Below, one piece after another: positions 26,027 through 35,278 of a DNA stretch of 64,000 nt (within the stretch, counting starts at the first letter, position 1; each line of letters starts with the position of its first letter). Source of the stretch: Crocinitomix algicola (GTDB taxonomy: Bacteria > Bacteroidota > Bacteroidia > Flavobacteriales_D > Crocinitomicaceae). The DNA lies in assembly GCF_001661595.2 (NCBI RefSeq), contig NZ_LYPF02000026.1, positions 1 through 64,000 of the forward strand, written 5' to 3'. A program made the translations under genes and the position numbers. Below the pieces are notes generated by a model. The model saw nothing but the letters and a program-made list of their open reading frames with translations, had not been told where the DNA came from and did not search any database.

Positions 26027-28078
26027 TTGAATATTTCAAAGATTAGAGTGCCATTGATACTAAAATTGCTCGTACCCTTGGTACTTGGAATTATCACGGC
26101 GCATATTTTAAAATTGGACCTTCCCCTTAAATGGGTTTTAACCTTATTTTTCGGTCTCTGTATTCTTGCTATCCCATTGCTGTCAAAAGTAACTCGTTTG
26201 AATATGTTTTTTGGTTGGATGGCAACATTGCTTTTTTTTGTTTTAGGGATTGTATTGATTAATTTGCATCGTACTGATAATAGGTCAGATTATTTTTCGG
26301 TAAAATGTCAAAATAAAAAGAAGCTATTTCAAGTTAGGATTATCGAGCGCCCCGTAGAAAAGAACAAATCAATGAGCTGCGTGGTTTCAGTACTTGGCGT
26401 GGAAAATGAAACGACAACGGGAAATGCAATGGTTTATTTTGAAAAGGATAGTTGTTCAAGGCAACTAAAACATGGTGATTTACTTCAGTTTTATTCTCGC
26501 TTTCAGCCTATACCATCCAATACTAATCCTTATGCTTTTGATTATTCTAAACATTTGGCAATTGAGGGAATTACTCATCAATCCTACGTGAGAAAGGATA
26601 ATTGGAAGAAGTTAGGGAATGATATTGGCGCTCTCCAGAACTTTTTTTCAGAATTACGGGAAACCCTCGAAGATTTATTATCGAAATCAACTTTATCAAA
26701 AGAGAATCAGGCTGTCGCAAAGGCCTTACTTCTCGGTAGTAAAACTAGTTTAGATCGCGATGTGATGACAAAATTTTCGGGAGCAGGGGCAATGCATGTA
26801 CTCGCCGTATCAGGACTGCATGTTGGAATTGTAATGCTGTTGTTGTCGTATTTATTGAAGCCGTTAAAACGAATTCATTGGGGGAAGTACTTTTTTATTG
26901 TACTCGTTCTCCTTTCCATTTGGTCATATGCTTTGCTCACAGGTTTTTCTCCTTCAGTGCTAAGAGCAGCTGTAATGTTTTCTTTTGTGTTAATCGGAAA
27001 TGAAATCGAACGTGAAAATTCTGTCTATCAGTCCATATTTGTTTCGGCATTTGTACTATTAATTATTGATCCCTTTGTCCTTTTTAAAGTCGGTTTTCAA
27101 TTGAGCTACCTAGCAGTTTTGGGTATTGTTTTTATGCAGCCTAAAATCTACAATTTATGGTACACAAAGTACTTTTTATTCGATAAAATTTGGCAGATAT
27201 CCAGTGTTTCGATTGCGGCGCAAATTGCAACATTTCCAATAGGGGTATATTATTTTAACCAGTTTCCAAATTATTTTTTGCTCTCTAATCTCATCGTTAT
27301 ACCACTTGCATTTGCAGTATTACTTATAGGCATTCTATACTTCTCTACCTCCTGGATTAGTATGGTAGGAGATTTTTTTCTTTTTTTGCTGGATTTTTTA
27401 TTGAGTGTAATGAATTTTGGTGTGGGTTGGATAAATGATTTACCAAATTCTGTTCAAAAAGGAATAGCATTTTATTGGTTTGAGACGGTTTGGGTTTATC
27501 TCCTAATTTTCACTTTTTCTATTGCATTTTACCTCAGAAATAAACGTTGGTTTATTTCCGGTTTGTTTGGAGCGTTGATTTGGCTTTGTTTTATACACTT
27601 TAATCAAAAACGAATAAGTGAATCTAATCAGTTGATTGCTTATCAGGTTAATAATTACAATGCGATTGATGTTTTTTATGGCCGTTCAAATCTTTTTATT
27701 GCAAGTAAGGAATTAAAGAAGGATAATGCGCTAATGGGGTTCAGTATTTATACTAATCGCTATTATCGATTAAGCAGTAAGCAGGAAGATTGTTATATGT
27801 CTCTTGATTCTTTGAACGATGTCCTACGAGTTGGTAAGCAAACTTTATTGGTTTTCGACGGCCGTAAAAGTTACGACTCAATTCCAAGAACGGATATAAT
27901 TTATTTTCATCATGAGGATTATTTACCGGAAAATTTGCTCGAACAGTTAGAAGTCAGTCGAACAACTGTTGTTTTGGGAGCGAATAATTCTTATGGATTA
28001 AGAAACTTCTTAAATAATCAAAAGAATATCACTGTTCATGATATTGCTTCTAAGGGTGCTTACACATTAGATTTTTAA
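26027..28078 (+). CDS. comEC: ComEC/Rec2-family DNA uptake channel
   Basis: The 683-residue protein has an N-terminal DUF4131-type region with an OB-like soluble part (residues about 80-200), then the competence domain beginning 'ALLLGSKTSLDRDVMTKFSGAGAMHVLAVSGLHVGIV' (about 225-262), with the signature 'HxLAVSGLHVG', and multiple membrane helices to about residue 525. The C-terminal ~150 residues replace the metallo-beta-lactamase domain of longer ComEC proteins and lack its HxHxDH motif, as is usual in Bacteroidota. ComEC moves single-stranded DNA across the inner membrane. The start is uncertain: I follow a TTG at 26027 because no ATG precedes the first helix. It converges with 28075-28629, overlapping by 4 bases. 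Confidence 0.88.
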   Translation: MNISKIRVPLILKLLVPLVLGIITAHILKLDLPLKWVLTLFFGLCILAIPLLSKVTRLNMFFGWMATLLFFVLGIVLINLHRTDNRSDYFSVKCQNKKKLFQVRIIERPVEKNKSMSCVVSVLGVENETTTGNAMVYFEKDSCSRQLKHGDLLQFYSRFQPIPSNTNPYAFDYSKHLAIEGITHQSYVRKDNWKKLGNDIGALQNFFSELRETLEDLLSKSTLSKENQAVAKALLLGSKTSLDRDVMTKFSGAGAMHVLAVSGLHVGIVMLLLSYLLKPLKRIHWGKYFFIVLVLLSIWSYALLTGFSPSVLRAAVMFSFVLIGNEIERENSVYQSIFVSAFVLLIIDPFVLFKVGFQLSYLAVLGIVFMQPKIYNLWYTKYFLFDKIWQISSVSIAAQIATFPIGVYYFNQFPNYFLLSNLIVIPLAFAVLLIGILYFSTSWISMVGDFFLFLLDFLLSVMNFGVGWINDLPNSVQKGIAFYWFETVWVYLLIFTFSIAFYLRNKRWFISGLFGALIWLCFIHFNQKRISESNQLIAYQVNNYNAIDVFYGRSNLFIASKELKKDNALMGFSIYTNRYYRLSSKQEDCYMSLDSLNDVLRVGKQTLLVFDGRKSYDSIPRTDIIYFHHEDYLPENLLEQLEVSRTTVVLGANNSYGLRNFLNNQKNITVHDIASKGAYTLDF

Positions 28079-28629
28079 TCTTTTTCTATCACTCTTATTG
28101 GATGTTTGCCCGATTTATAGGCAATTTTTGATTGAGGTCCAATTTTGCCGATTGAGCTGTTTTCTTTCGCAGATATAATTTCGAAATTGGAATTTAGTTT
28201 AAAAACAATTTCAAAATATACGGTAACGCCATCTTTTGTTTGAATGTTCGACCAATAATTTACTTCGTAATGCGCTACACGATCGATATTTTGAATCTTA
28301 CTACTGGCTTCAAGAATAACCGCTTCAAGTGTCTTTAGATTTTCGTTATATTCATTTTCGGTCCCTGGATATGAACCGTTCTGCTTTTGAGCTTTAAGTT
28401 TTTCAATTTTTTCGCCGTATAACTCAATTCTTGTATTCTGAATAAAAAAATCGTCCGTGTAAAAAGCCCGATGGTTTTCAAATTTATCACCATGATAGGC
28501 TATAAGAGAACTGTCCGTCCATGACTTAATACTTTTTTCAATTTTTTCTAATTCTATAGAAGTGACCGGTTCGTTCGAATAAATTGATGTACAAATAAGG
28601 AGCGATAATGCAATTAAATATGGTTTCAT
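28075..28629 (-). CDS. Secreted protein of unknown function
   Basis: This 184-residue protein has a signal peptide (residues 1-18, ending YSNE) and a mature domain with a helical first half ('YGEKIEKLKAQKQNG') and a beta-rich second half ('VTVYFEIVFKLNSNFEIISAK'). The arrangement resembles the central portion of its upstream neighbour (28626-29588), where 'ADIQVFEVSYYLNDTFGI' occupies the matching position, so the two may share a domain. The ATG overlaps the neighbour's stop as ATGA, which points to translational coupling. No function can be given. Confidence 0.7.
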   Translation of the reverse strand: MKPYLIALSLLICTSIYSNEPVTSIELEKIEKSIKSWTDSSLIAYHGDKFENHRAFYTDDFFIQNTRIELYGEKIEKLKAQKQNGSYPGTENEYNENLKTLEAVILEASSKIQNIDRVAHYEVNYWSNIQTKDGVTVYFEIVFKLNSNFEIISAKENSSIGKIGPQSKIAYKSGKHPIRVIEKD

Positions 28630-29588
28630 TCTACTTGTTTCAAATAAAATTCAAACGGTTCTTCCATTTGAAATATTTGGTTGACCTCGTAGTAAGGTGA
28701 AAATTCCACCAAGACTACACTTGTGTCAGTTATATTGTTGTAAGTTCCACTAAATTTATGAAAAAAATAATAACCCATTAATTCATCATTCTCATTATTT
28801 TTTGTTTCGTATAAAGTTGTGTAATCTAACGGGACATAATCGATGATATCAGCTCTATTTTTTAAGATGTATTTTTGAGTTAGCGCCTGAACAACGTTGT
28901 CTTGATTAAATTCACCTGTTACTCTCACAATTGTGCAAAGGTCGAGCACATGTCGTAAAAAAGCAGATTTAGTTTTTCGATCATCGATTTCTTCTAGTCT
29001 GCCTTTAAAATGACGATAAAAATTTAGACTCAAAGTTCTTCCTTCACTATAGGTTCTTGCTCGAAAGAGTGTGTATTCGTAAAAATAAAAATCAAGAATT
29101 TCACGTTCTGTCTGATTAATGTTAAGAGAGATTTCAGGTTCGAACGATTTTATTCCAAACGTGTCATTTAAATAATAGGAGACTTCAAAAACTTGAATAT
29201 CCGCACTGTCTTTTTGTAGGGTATAAAAATGATCAATTTTCACCGTTCGTTCTATTTGCATTTTTCGCACATGTGCAAGTTGTTTTTCATAGTTGAGTTT
29301 TTTGATTGTGTCATTGGGATTCTTCTTGTACTCTTCCTCCAATCGGTCAAGTTCAACAATTGCAATTGGCTTTATAATCTTGATTGAATTAAATCCATAG
29401 GGTTTATAGGTTACTTCATTTTGGATATCAGATTTAATATGTGCTTTTACTGCGTCTTCTGCTTTTTTTTGAAGATTATCCGAATTTGTTTCCTGACTTT
29501 CATCAAGAAAAATATTATCTGCGACAAAACAACTACTTAGAATTAAGAGTAATGTAAAAAGACTGATGACTCTGGGGTTGAAATACAT
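28626..29588 (-). CDS. Lipoprotein of unknown function
   Basis: The 320-residue product starts with a lipoprotein signal ('LLLILSSC', Cys about 20) followed by an acidic linker. The mature protein is a mix of helices and strands without recognisable motifs. Part of it parallels the next gene's product (see 28075-28629), which overlaps by 4 bases. It is therefore the first gene of a two-gene unit encoding exported proteins. No catalytic residues or known family are apparent. Confidence 0.7.
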   Translation of the reverse strand: MYFNPRVISLFTLLLILSSCFVADNIFLDESQETNSDNLQKKAEDAVKAHIKSDIQNEVTYKPYGFNSIKIIKPIAIVELDRLEEEYKKNPNDTIKKLNYEKQLAHVRKMQIERTVKIDHFYTLQKDSADIQVFEVSYYLNDTFGIKSFEPEISLNINQTEREILDFYFYEYTLFRARTYSEGRTLSLNFYRHFKGRLEEIDDRKTKSAFLRHVLDLCTIVRVTGEFNQDNVVQALTQKYILKNRADIIDYVPLDYTTLYETKNNENDELMGYYFFHKFSGTYNNITDTSVVLVEFSPYYEVNQIFQMEEPFEFYLKQVE

Positions 29589-29652
29589 TCGTTATGTTTT
29601 AGAAGAGATTTACTGCAAATTTTATACCTAAAAACCGTCTTATTACTTAAGT

Positions 29653-29690
29653 AAAAAAAAGACCGCTTAAATATTGAATTTAGCGGTCTT
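29653..29690 (-). terminator. Terminator of dnaN
   Basis: Minus strand stem AAGACCGCT / AGCGGTCTT with a 14-base loop region, followed by eight T residues; it begins 23 bases after the dnaN stop. Confidence 0.88.
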
Positions 29691-29712
29691 TCTATATTGA
29701 TCAATTGATTTT

Positions 29713-30831
29713 TTATCGGATCATAACAGGCATTACGAGCATTAAAATATCTTCATCTGAATTCTCATTACTACTCGGTAATAAAATACCTGCCTTATTT
29801 GGTTCACTCATTTCAAGAATTACCTCCTCAGTATGAATGTGGTTTAGCATCTCCATTAAGAATTTGGAGTTAAAGCCAATTTCCATATCATCACCAGTGT
29901 AATTACAAGTGAGGCGTTCTTTTGCTTCATTTGAGAAATCTAAATCTTCTGCAGATAAAGAAAGCTCACTGCCAGCTACTTTAATTTTGACTTGGTGGGT
30001 TGTTTTGTTCGCAAAAATTGACACACGTTTAATCGAATTTAAGAAGGACAATCTGTCAACAGTAAGAACATTTGGATTTTCTTGAGGAATAACTGCTTCA
30101 TAATTCGGGTATTTTCCATCAATCAAACGACAAGTCAATTCAATATTTTTAAAGTTGAACCGAACTGTGGTTTCGTTGTAATTAATTTTTATTGCTTCGT
30201 CACCACTTAAATTTTGTTTCAATAAGTTTAATGGTTTTTTTGGTAAGATGAAATCAGCACTTTTTGAAGCACTGGAATCACTCCGACCATAGCGCACAAG
30301 TTTGTGAGCATCCGTAGCAACAAAGATTAGTTTTTCGGATGAAAAATCGCAAAACACACCGCTCATTACAGGTCTTAAGTCATCATTTCCAGTAGCGAAA
30401 AGTGTTTTATCAATTGCATTTGCAATGATGTCTCCGCTCAACTCAATTGAATCAGCATTTTCTAACTCAGGTGATTTCGGGAAGTCATCGGCATTTTGTC
30501 CAACTAGTTTGTATTTCCCATAATCTGAAGAAATTTCAATTCCGTATGTTCCAGCATCTATAGTAAAAGATAGTGGTTGGTCTGAAAAATTCTTTAAAGT
30601 ATCTAATAACAGTTTTGCTGGTATCGCAATTCGACCATCTTCTTTAGCTTCGTCAGGCTGAACACTTGTTTTCATTGTGTTTTCTAAATCCGATGCCGAA
30701 ATAGTTAAGTTTCCCTCAGTTAATTCAAAAAGAAAATTATCTAAAATAGGGAGAGAATTACTACTGTTCAACACTCCACTAATTCGTTGTAAATTTTTTA
30801 ATAAGGTAGAACTTGATATGATAAAGTTCAT
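29713..30831 (-). CDS. dnaN: DNA polymerase III beta subunit (sliding clamp)
   Basis: The 372-residue length and the three-fold repeated clamp architecture (about 125 residues per domain) fit DnaN. Recognisable are 'SSTLLKNLQRISGVLNSSNSLPILDNFLF' at the N-terminus, 'SGVFCDF' and 'LVFVATDAHKLVRYG', 'IDGKYPNYEAVIP' in the middle, and the C-terminal 'LMLVMPVMIR' hydrophobic pocket residues that bind polymerase. The clamp tethers DNA polymerase III to DNA. A frame 11 codons longer exists but only MNFIISSS fits the family. The gene is away from dnaA and oriC as far as visible, which is normal in Bacteroidota. Confidence 0.97.
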   Translation of the reverse strand: MNFIISSSTLLKNLQRISGVLNSSNSLPILDNFLFELTEGNLTISASDLENTMKTSVQPDEAKEDGRIAIPAKLLLDTLKNFSDQPLSFTIDAGTYGIEISSDYGKYKLVGQNADDFPKSPELENADSIELSGDIIANAIDKTLFATGNDDLRPVMSGVFCDFSSEKLIFVATDAHKLVRYGRSDSSASKSADFILPKKPLNLLKQNLSGDEAIKINYNETTVRFNFKNIELTCRLIDGKYPNYEAVIPQENPNVLTVDRLSFLNSIKRVSIFANKTTHQVKIKVAGSELSLSAEDLDFSNEAKERLTCNYTGDDMEIGFNSKFLMEMLNHIHTEEVILEMSEPNKAGILLPSSNENSDEDILMLVMPVMIR

Positions 30832-30861
30832 AATGAATACGCTTTTAATTTTTTTAATACA

Positions 30862-30896
30862 CAAATATAATTCATATCCAAAGTCATTTTTTCAAA
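30862..30896 (-). promoter_or_regulatory. Promoter of dnaN
   Basis: Minus strand TTTG (30893-30896), 23-base spacer, then TATATTTG (30862-30869): both elements of the Bacteroidota housekeeping consensus at the outer limit of accepted spacing. The predicted leader is about 25-30 nt. Confidence 0.5.
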
Positions 30897-30934
30897 CGAA
30901 TTCTTTTTTATCAACATTTTAAAAACAATTCATG

Positions 30935-31039
30935 CTGACATGTTTTATGACGTTCTGTCACACACAAAAGATGTTGATACAGCAAAACTGACAAAATGAT
31001 GGCATAAATTGCAAGAACAGGCAATGGCACAATGATTGA
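30935..31039 (+). promoter_or_regulatory. dnaK control region with sigma-54-like promoter and TGACA dyads
   Basis: TGGCACAATGATTGA at 31025-31039 matches the sigma-54 -24/-12 pattern TGGCAC-N5-TTGC except for the last base (A for C). Transcription would begin near 31050, giving a leader of about 37 nt. Upstream lie repeated half-sites: CTGACA (30935-30940) facing TGTCA (30956-30960), and CTGACA (30988-30993) followed by TGGCA (31000-31004), resembling sites for an enhancer-binding activator. No CIRCE element (HrcA) is present. Sigma-54 control of dnaK is inference. Confidence 0.4.
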
Positions 31040-31086
31040 CTTAATGAGGTTGAGTTTAAAAAATTAGAATATTAAATAATAACAAT

Positions 31087-32988
31087 ATGAGTAAAATAAT
31101 AGGAATTGATCTCGGTACAACAAATTCTTGCGTTTCTGTTATGGAGGGTAATGAACCTGTGGTAATTACAAATGCGGAAGGGAAAAGAACCACGCCATCT
31201 GTAGTTGCTTTTGTTGAAGGAGGAGAAAGAAAAGTAGGTGATCCAGCGAAAAGACAAGCTATCACCAACCCTGATAAAACGATTTATTCGATCAAACGTT
31301 TTATGGGAACAACATTTGATAATGTTTCAAAGGAAATTAATCGAGTACCTTATCCGGTTGTTAAAGGAGATAATAACACTCCAAGAGTTAAGGTTGATGA
31401 TCGCATGTATACTCCTCAAGAAATTTCAGCTATGATTCTTCAAAAGATGAAAAAAACAGCTGAAGATTATTTAGGACAAGAAGTTTCAGAAGCTGTAATT
31501 ACTGTACCGGCTTACTTTAATGATTCGCAAAGACAGGCTACGAAAGAAGCTGGAGAAATTGCAGGATTAAAAGTGAAGAGAATCATCAACGAACCAACAG
31601 CGGCAGCTCTTGCTTATGGTTTGGATAAAAAAACCGATGATCAAAAAATTATCGTATTTGATTTTGGTGGAGGTACGCATGACGTATCAGTTCTGGAATT
31701 AGGTGACGGTGTTTTTGAAGTGTTATCGACAGATGGTGATACACATCTTGGAGGGGACGATGTTGATGATAAAATCATTAATTGGTTAGCTGAAGAATTT
31801 AAGAAAGACGAAGGAATCGATCTTAGAGAAGACCCAATGGCTTTGCAAAGATTGAAAGAGGCTGCAGAAAAGGCAAAAATCGAACTATCTTCAACAACTT
31901 CTTCTGAAATTAATTTGCCTTATATAATGCCGGTAAACGGAATTCCAAAACACTTGGTACGAACGTTAACTCGAGCTAATTTTGAGCAGTTAATTGATGA
32001 TTTAGTGAAACGAACAATTGAGCCATGTAAAACAGCACTTAAAAATGCAGGATTGTCTACTGGTGATATTGATGAGGTAATTTTGGTAGGTGGTTCAACG
32101 CGAATCCCTGCAATTCAAGAAGCTGTAAAAAAATTCTTCGGAAAAGAGCCTTCAAAAGGAGTTAATCCGGATGAGGTTGTTGCTTTAGGAGCAGCGATCC
32201 AAGGAGGAGTTTTAACAGGGGAAGTAAAAGATGTACTACTCTTAGATGTTACTCCTTTGTCACTCGGAATTGAAACGATGGGTGGTGTAATGACGAAATT
32301 GATTGAGGCGAATACAACGATCCCGACTAAAAAATCTGAAACTTTCTCTACTGCCTCAGATAATCAACCCGCAGTAGATATCCATGTTTTACAAGGAGAG
32401 CGACCTATGGCGAATGATAATAAATCACTAGGACGTTTTCAGTTAACTGATATTCCACCAGCACCAAGAGGGGTTCCTCAAATTGAAGTAACCTTCGATA
32501 TTGATGCTAACGGAATTATGAATATTTCTGCTAAAGACAAAGCAACTGGTAAAGAGCAGTCAATTAAAATTGAAGCGTCATCAGGTTTGTCAGAAGAAGA
32601 AATCGCAAAGATGAAAGCGGACGCTGAAAGTAATGCTGAAGCAGATAAGAAAAGAAAGGAAGAGGCAGATAAATTAAACGCTGCAGATTCTTTAATTTTC
32701 CAAACTGAAAAGCAATTATCTGAGTATGGAGATAAAATTCCTGCGGATAAAAAAGAACCAATCGAAACAGCGTTAGCTGAACTAAAAACAGCGCACGAAG
32801 CTAAAGATTTTGCTACAATTGATAGCGCCATGGAAAAATTAAATACTGTTTTCCAAGCAGCTTCACAAGACATGTACGCGAATCAAGAAGGAGCAGCTGA
32901 AGGTCAACCAACTGGTGATGCTGGAAATGATGCGACGGACGATGTTAGTGCGGAAGACGTGGATTTCGAAGAGGTTAAGGAAGATTAA
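31087..32988 (+). CDS. dnaK: Molecular chaperone DnaK (Hsp70)
   Basis: The 633-residue product is full length. The nucleotide-binding domain (residues 1-380) starts '[20 protein letters not shown]' and contains '[22 protein letters not shown]', '[16 protein letters not shown]', '[16 protein letters not shown]' and '[14 protein letters not shown]'. The substrate-binding domain follows ('[18 protein letters not shown]', '[19 protein letters not shown]'), then the helical lid and an acidic tail ending in EEVKED. The His in 'GGGTHDV' is usual for Bacteroidota rather than a defect. DnaK folds and remodels proteins with DnaJ and GrpE, neither of which is beside it here. A strong terminator follows; a sigma-54-like promoter precedes it. 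Confidence 0.98.
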   Translation: MSKIIGIDLGTTNSCVSVMEGNEPVVITNAEGKRTTPSVVAFVEGGERKVGDPAKRQAITNPDKTIYSIKRFMGTTFDNVSKEINRVPYPVVKGDNNTPRVKVDDRMYTPQEISAMILQKMKKTAEDYLGQEVSEAVITVPAYFNDSQRQATKEAGEIAGLKVKRIINEPTAAALAYGLDKKTDDQKIIVFDFGGGTHDVSVLELGDGVFEVLSTDGDTHLGGDDVDDKIINWLAEEFKKDEGIDLREDPMALQRLKEAAEKAKIELSSTTSSEINLPYIMPVNGIPKHLVRTLTRANFEQLIDDLVKRTIEPCKTALKNAGLSTGDIDEVILVGGSTRIPAIQEAVKKFFGKEPSKGVNPDEVVALGAAIQGGVLTGEVKDVLLLDVTPLSLGIETMGGVMTKLIEANTTIPTKKSETFSTASDNQPAVDIHVLQGERPMANDNKSLGRFQLTDIPPAPRGVPQIEVTFDIDANGIMNISAKDKATGKEQSIKIEASSGLSEEEIAKMKADAESNAEADKKRKEEADKLNAADSLIFQTEKQLSEYGDKIPADKKEPIETALAELKTAHEAKDFATIDSAMEKLNTVFQAASQDMYANQEGAAEGQPTGDAGNDATDDVSAEDVDFEEVKED

Positions 32989-33011
32989 CCTCCTACTTAT
33001 ATAATGTGAAG

Positions 33012-33044
33012 AAAAGCGCCGTGGAAACGGCGCTTTTGTTTTTT
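33012..33044 (+). terminator. Terminator of dnaK
   Basis: Perfect 11-bp stem AAAAGCGCCGT / ACGGCGCTTTT with GGAA loop, followed by GTTTTTT. It starts 24 bases after the dnaK stop codon. Confidence 0.92.
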
Positions 33045-33127
33045 AATAAACATTGTAGTGATGTGTTTGTGTTTTTTTTAAAAAAATCCCTTAAATTAGC
33101 GAGAACCAATTTTTTAAGATAAATGAT

Positions 33128-34885
33128 ATGAAGATAAAACTACTTTCAATGATAGGCTTGTCAATAGGAATGACAGCTTATACGCAATGTGAAATAGAGG
33201 GGATAACAGGTGAGATGTGTCTCGAAGGTGCTCCAGCTGAATTATCTGTTGAAGCTCCGGGTGCAGTCTTTGATGGACCAGGAATTTCAGGAAACTTTTT
33301 TAACCCAGTAGATGCGGGTATAGGAACACATGAAATTACTGTTTCTGCTCCCGGTGAAGGATATACAATGGAGCCTGGCGTTTTTGCGCCCATTGATATT
33401 TCTGGTGGTGGAGCAACAACCGTAACACTTGGTGACGATCAAGTTTCTTCAGCTTTGCCAATTGGCTTTACATTTAACTTCTTTGGCAATGATTATTCAA
33501 ATTTTTACATCTCGTCAAATGGGTTCATGACCTTTGCAGCTGGTTCTCCAAACGGATGTTGTTCGGGACAGAACTTACCAACAGGTTCTGCGCCAAATAA
33601 CCTCATAGCCTTTGCATGGGAAGATTTGGACCCAGGGAATGGAGGTGCGCCAGCCGTAAATCTTATTCGATATGAAACTGTAGGTGCCGCTCCGGATAGA
33701 ATATTAGTAATGGAGTTCTATAATGTCGATCATTTCTCTTCTGGTTTTAATGTGACATCGCAGGTTCACCTTAAAGAAACTTCAAATTGTGTAGAGATTC
33801 ATACAACTACAATGCCTAGTGACGGCGGATTGCATACAATGGGTATTGAAAATGCTAGCGGTACGGAGGCTTATCCTGTTCCTGGTAGAAATCGTTCCAA
33901 CTGGTCTGTTACAGACGATATGTATTCGTTTTGTCCGAATGCCGGATGTGAGGGATCTCTGATTGTTGAAGTAATTGAAGGACCAGAAGTAAACGCTACA
34001 GTTTCGGAAAGTGAAATTTGTAGCGGTGATGAAATTACATTAAATGTTACTGGGACAGCTGATGAATATACTTTTGGGGCTGGAATAGAGCCTGGGGTCC
34101 CTTTCGCTCCAGGATCTGATGGTCTTAACGTTTTTATTGTGTCAGGACTTGATGTAGAGACTGGGTGTCTTTCAACAGATGCTGTTGAGGTTGTTGTATC
34201 TCCAGCTCCAGCAGTATCTGGTGGTGAGAATAAAACAGTATGTGAGGACGAAGAATTTGTCTTGATGGGGATTGGTGATGAAGCGACTTATGTATGGGAC
34301 ATGGGGGTAGTCGACGGTGAACCATTAATGCAAGAACCGGGTGCAGTGACTTACACGGTTACAGGAACAAATTCATACGGATGTGAGTCTTCTAGCGAAG
34401 TTACTGTGTATTCAAATGAAGTACCAACCGGAACGGGAGAAGTTACGATGATGACTGGCATGGGGTATGATGGGGAAATCGATTTTACACCGTCGGGAGG
34501 AACAGGTGGACCTTATACTTTTTTATGGTCTAATGGTGCAACAACTGAAGATATCAACGCTTTAACAGTTGGAACATATACCGTTATTGTATCAGATGGT
34601 ATGTGTGATTCAGAAGTAACATTTATCGTTGATTCGCAAGCAAGTATTGAAAAGAATGAATTGGAAAATTTAAAGGTTTACCCGAATCCGGTGGTTGATT
34701 TTGTGATGATTGAATTCGAAGGTCAATTTGAATGGTCCTTATTTGATAATCAAGGGAAAGAAATTAGCGCTGGAAAAAGTGTTGACAACGAGAGCATATC
34801 TTTAGCAGAACTTTCTAAAGGAACATATTTATTAAATGTACATAGTGAAGGTAAGGTATCTGTGATTCCTTTGGTTAAAGAATAA
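33128..34885 (+). CDS. Secreted adhesin-like protein with T9SS sorting domain
   Basis: The 585-residue product has a signal peptide (residues about 1-20), then a nidogen-like or discoidin-like domain (residues about 75-270; 'FFGNDYSNFYISSNGFMTFAAG', 'LIAFAWEDLDPGNGG', 'QVHLKETSNCVEIHT' regions), Ig-like PKD-type repeats with paired Cys ('ICSGDEITLNVTGTA', 'VCEDEEFVLMGIGDEATYVWD'), an SprB-like repeat ('GGPYTFLWSNGATTEDINALTVGTYTVIVSDG' region), and a C-terminal type A T9SS sorting domain beginning 'LKVYPNPVVDFVMI'. It is low in basic residues, as surface-exposed cargo usually is. Probable role: surface adhesion or gliding-associated layer; no direct evidence. Confidence 0.88.
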   Translation: MKIKLLSMIGLSIGMTAYTQCEIEGITGEMCLEGAPAELSVEAPGAVFDGPGISGNFFNPVDAGIGTHEITVSAPGEGYTMEPGVFAPIDISGGGATTVTLGDDQVSSALPIGFTFNFFGNDYSNFYISSNGFMTFAAGSPNGCCSGQNLPTGSAPNNLIAFAWEDLDPGNGGAPAVNLIRYETVGAAPDRILVMEFYNVDHFSSGFNVTSQVHLKETSNCVEIHTTTMPSDGGLHTMGIENASGTEAYPVPGRNRSNWSVTDDMYSFCPNAGCEGSLIVEVIEGPEVNATVSESEICSGDEITLNVTGTADEYTFGAGIEPGVPFAPGSDGLNVFIVSGLDVETGCLSTDAVEVVVSPAPAVSGGENKTVCEDEEFVLMGIGDEATYVWDMGVVDGEPLMQEPGAVTYTVTGTNSYGCESSSEVTVYSNEVPTGTGEVTMMTGMGYDGEIDFTPSGGTGGPYTFLWSNGATTEDINALTVGTYTVIVSDGMCDSEVTFIVDSQASIEKNELENLKVYPNPVVDFVMIEFEGQFEWSLFDNQGKEISAGKSVDNESISLAELSKGTYLLNVHSEGKVSVIPLVKE

Positions 34886-34913
34886 TTGGATATAAATTTT
34901 TTAGATAAAAATA

Positions 34914-34946
34914 AAACTGTCACGTAATTTGCGTGGCAGTTTTTTT
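34914..34946 (+). terminator. Intrinsic terminator after the T9SS cargo gene
   Basis: Stem AAACTGTCACG / CGTGGCAGTTT (34914-34924 with 34933-34943) followed by T residues. Its T-run merges with the promoter box of the next gene. Confidence 0.85.
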
Positions 34947-34953
34947 ATATTTG
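34946..34953 (+). promoter_or_regulatory. TAnnTTTG box directly before a start codon
   Basis: TATATTTG ends three bases before the ATG at 34957. If the usual spacing from box to transcription start holds, the mRNA begins at or next to the ATG and has no leader. Confidence 0.4.
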
Positions 34954-34956
34954 GGC

Positions 34957-35274
34957 ATGATAGTTCTAATTTTTATATGCAGTGGCTTTTATCGATTGGC
35001 GGTAAAAAGAGCATTGAATGGTGTGCTTTGGGCGGTAATTGCTGGAGCAAGTTACTTCGCTGGTCAGTTTTTAGCTGTATTTATTTTCGCATTGTTCGAT
35101 ACTTATACCTTGAGTTTTGAAGCGGCGGCATATGGTATAAGTATTGGTGGTGGAATAGTAGGAGTCTTGATTACGTGGTATGTTCTTGAACAGGTTGCAA
35201 AAAGAAAAGCAAGCGAAAAAGCTGCTATTGACGGGGAACTATTAGATGATGACCAGTACTTAGAAAGATTATAA
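34957..35274 (+). CDS. Small membrane protein of unknown function
   Basis: The 105-residue product has two or three membrane helices (residues 1-12 partly, 20-50, 60-82) and a charged cytoplasmic C-terminus ('KRKASEKAAIDGELLDDDQYLERL'). A longer frame beginning at GTG 34933 lies inside a terminator hairpin and is rejected. The ATG at 34957 follows a TATATTTG box by 3 bases, so the transcript may be leaderless. The family is not recognised. It converges with hemN, 4 bases away. Confidence 0.65.
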   Translation: MIVLIFICSGFYRLAVKRALNGVLWAVIAGASYFAGQFLAVFIFALFDTYTLSFEAAAYGISIGGGIVGVLITWYVLEQVAKRKASEKAAIDGELLDDDQYLERL

Positions 35275-35278
35275 CTGA

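Noticed and set aside
31000-31014. TGGCATAAATTGC as an alternative sigma-54 promoter
   Set aside because: Spacing between GG and GC is 8 rather than 10 bases, so it cannot serve as -24/-12.
30900-31086. CIRCE (HrcA) element before dnaK
   Set aside because: No GCACTC-N9-GAGTGC inverted repeat is present.
32478-32873. 131-codon frame antisense to dnaK
   Set aside because: It lies entirely within the dnaK coding sequence on the opposite strand; composition is what a shadow frame of the helical lid gives, with no start signal or family.
34933-34956. GTG start for the small membrane gene at 34957
   Set aside because: It falls inside a terminator hairpin and adds residues of no value; the ATG next to the promoter box is better.
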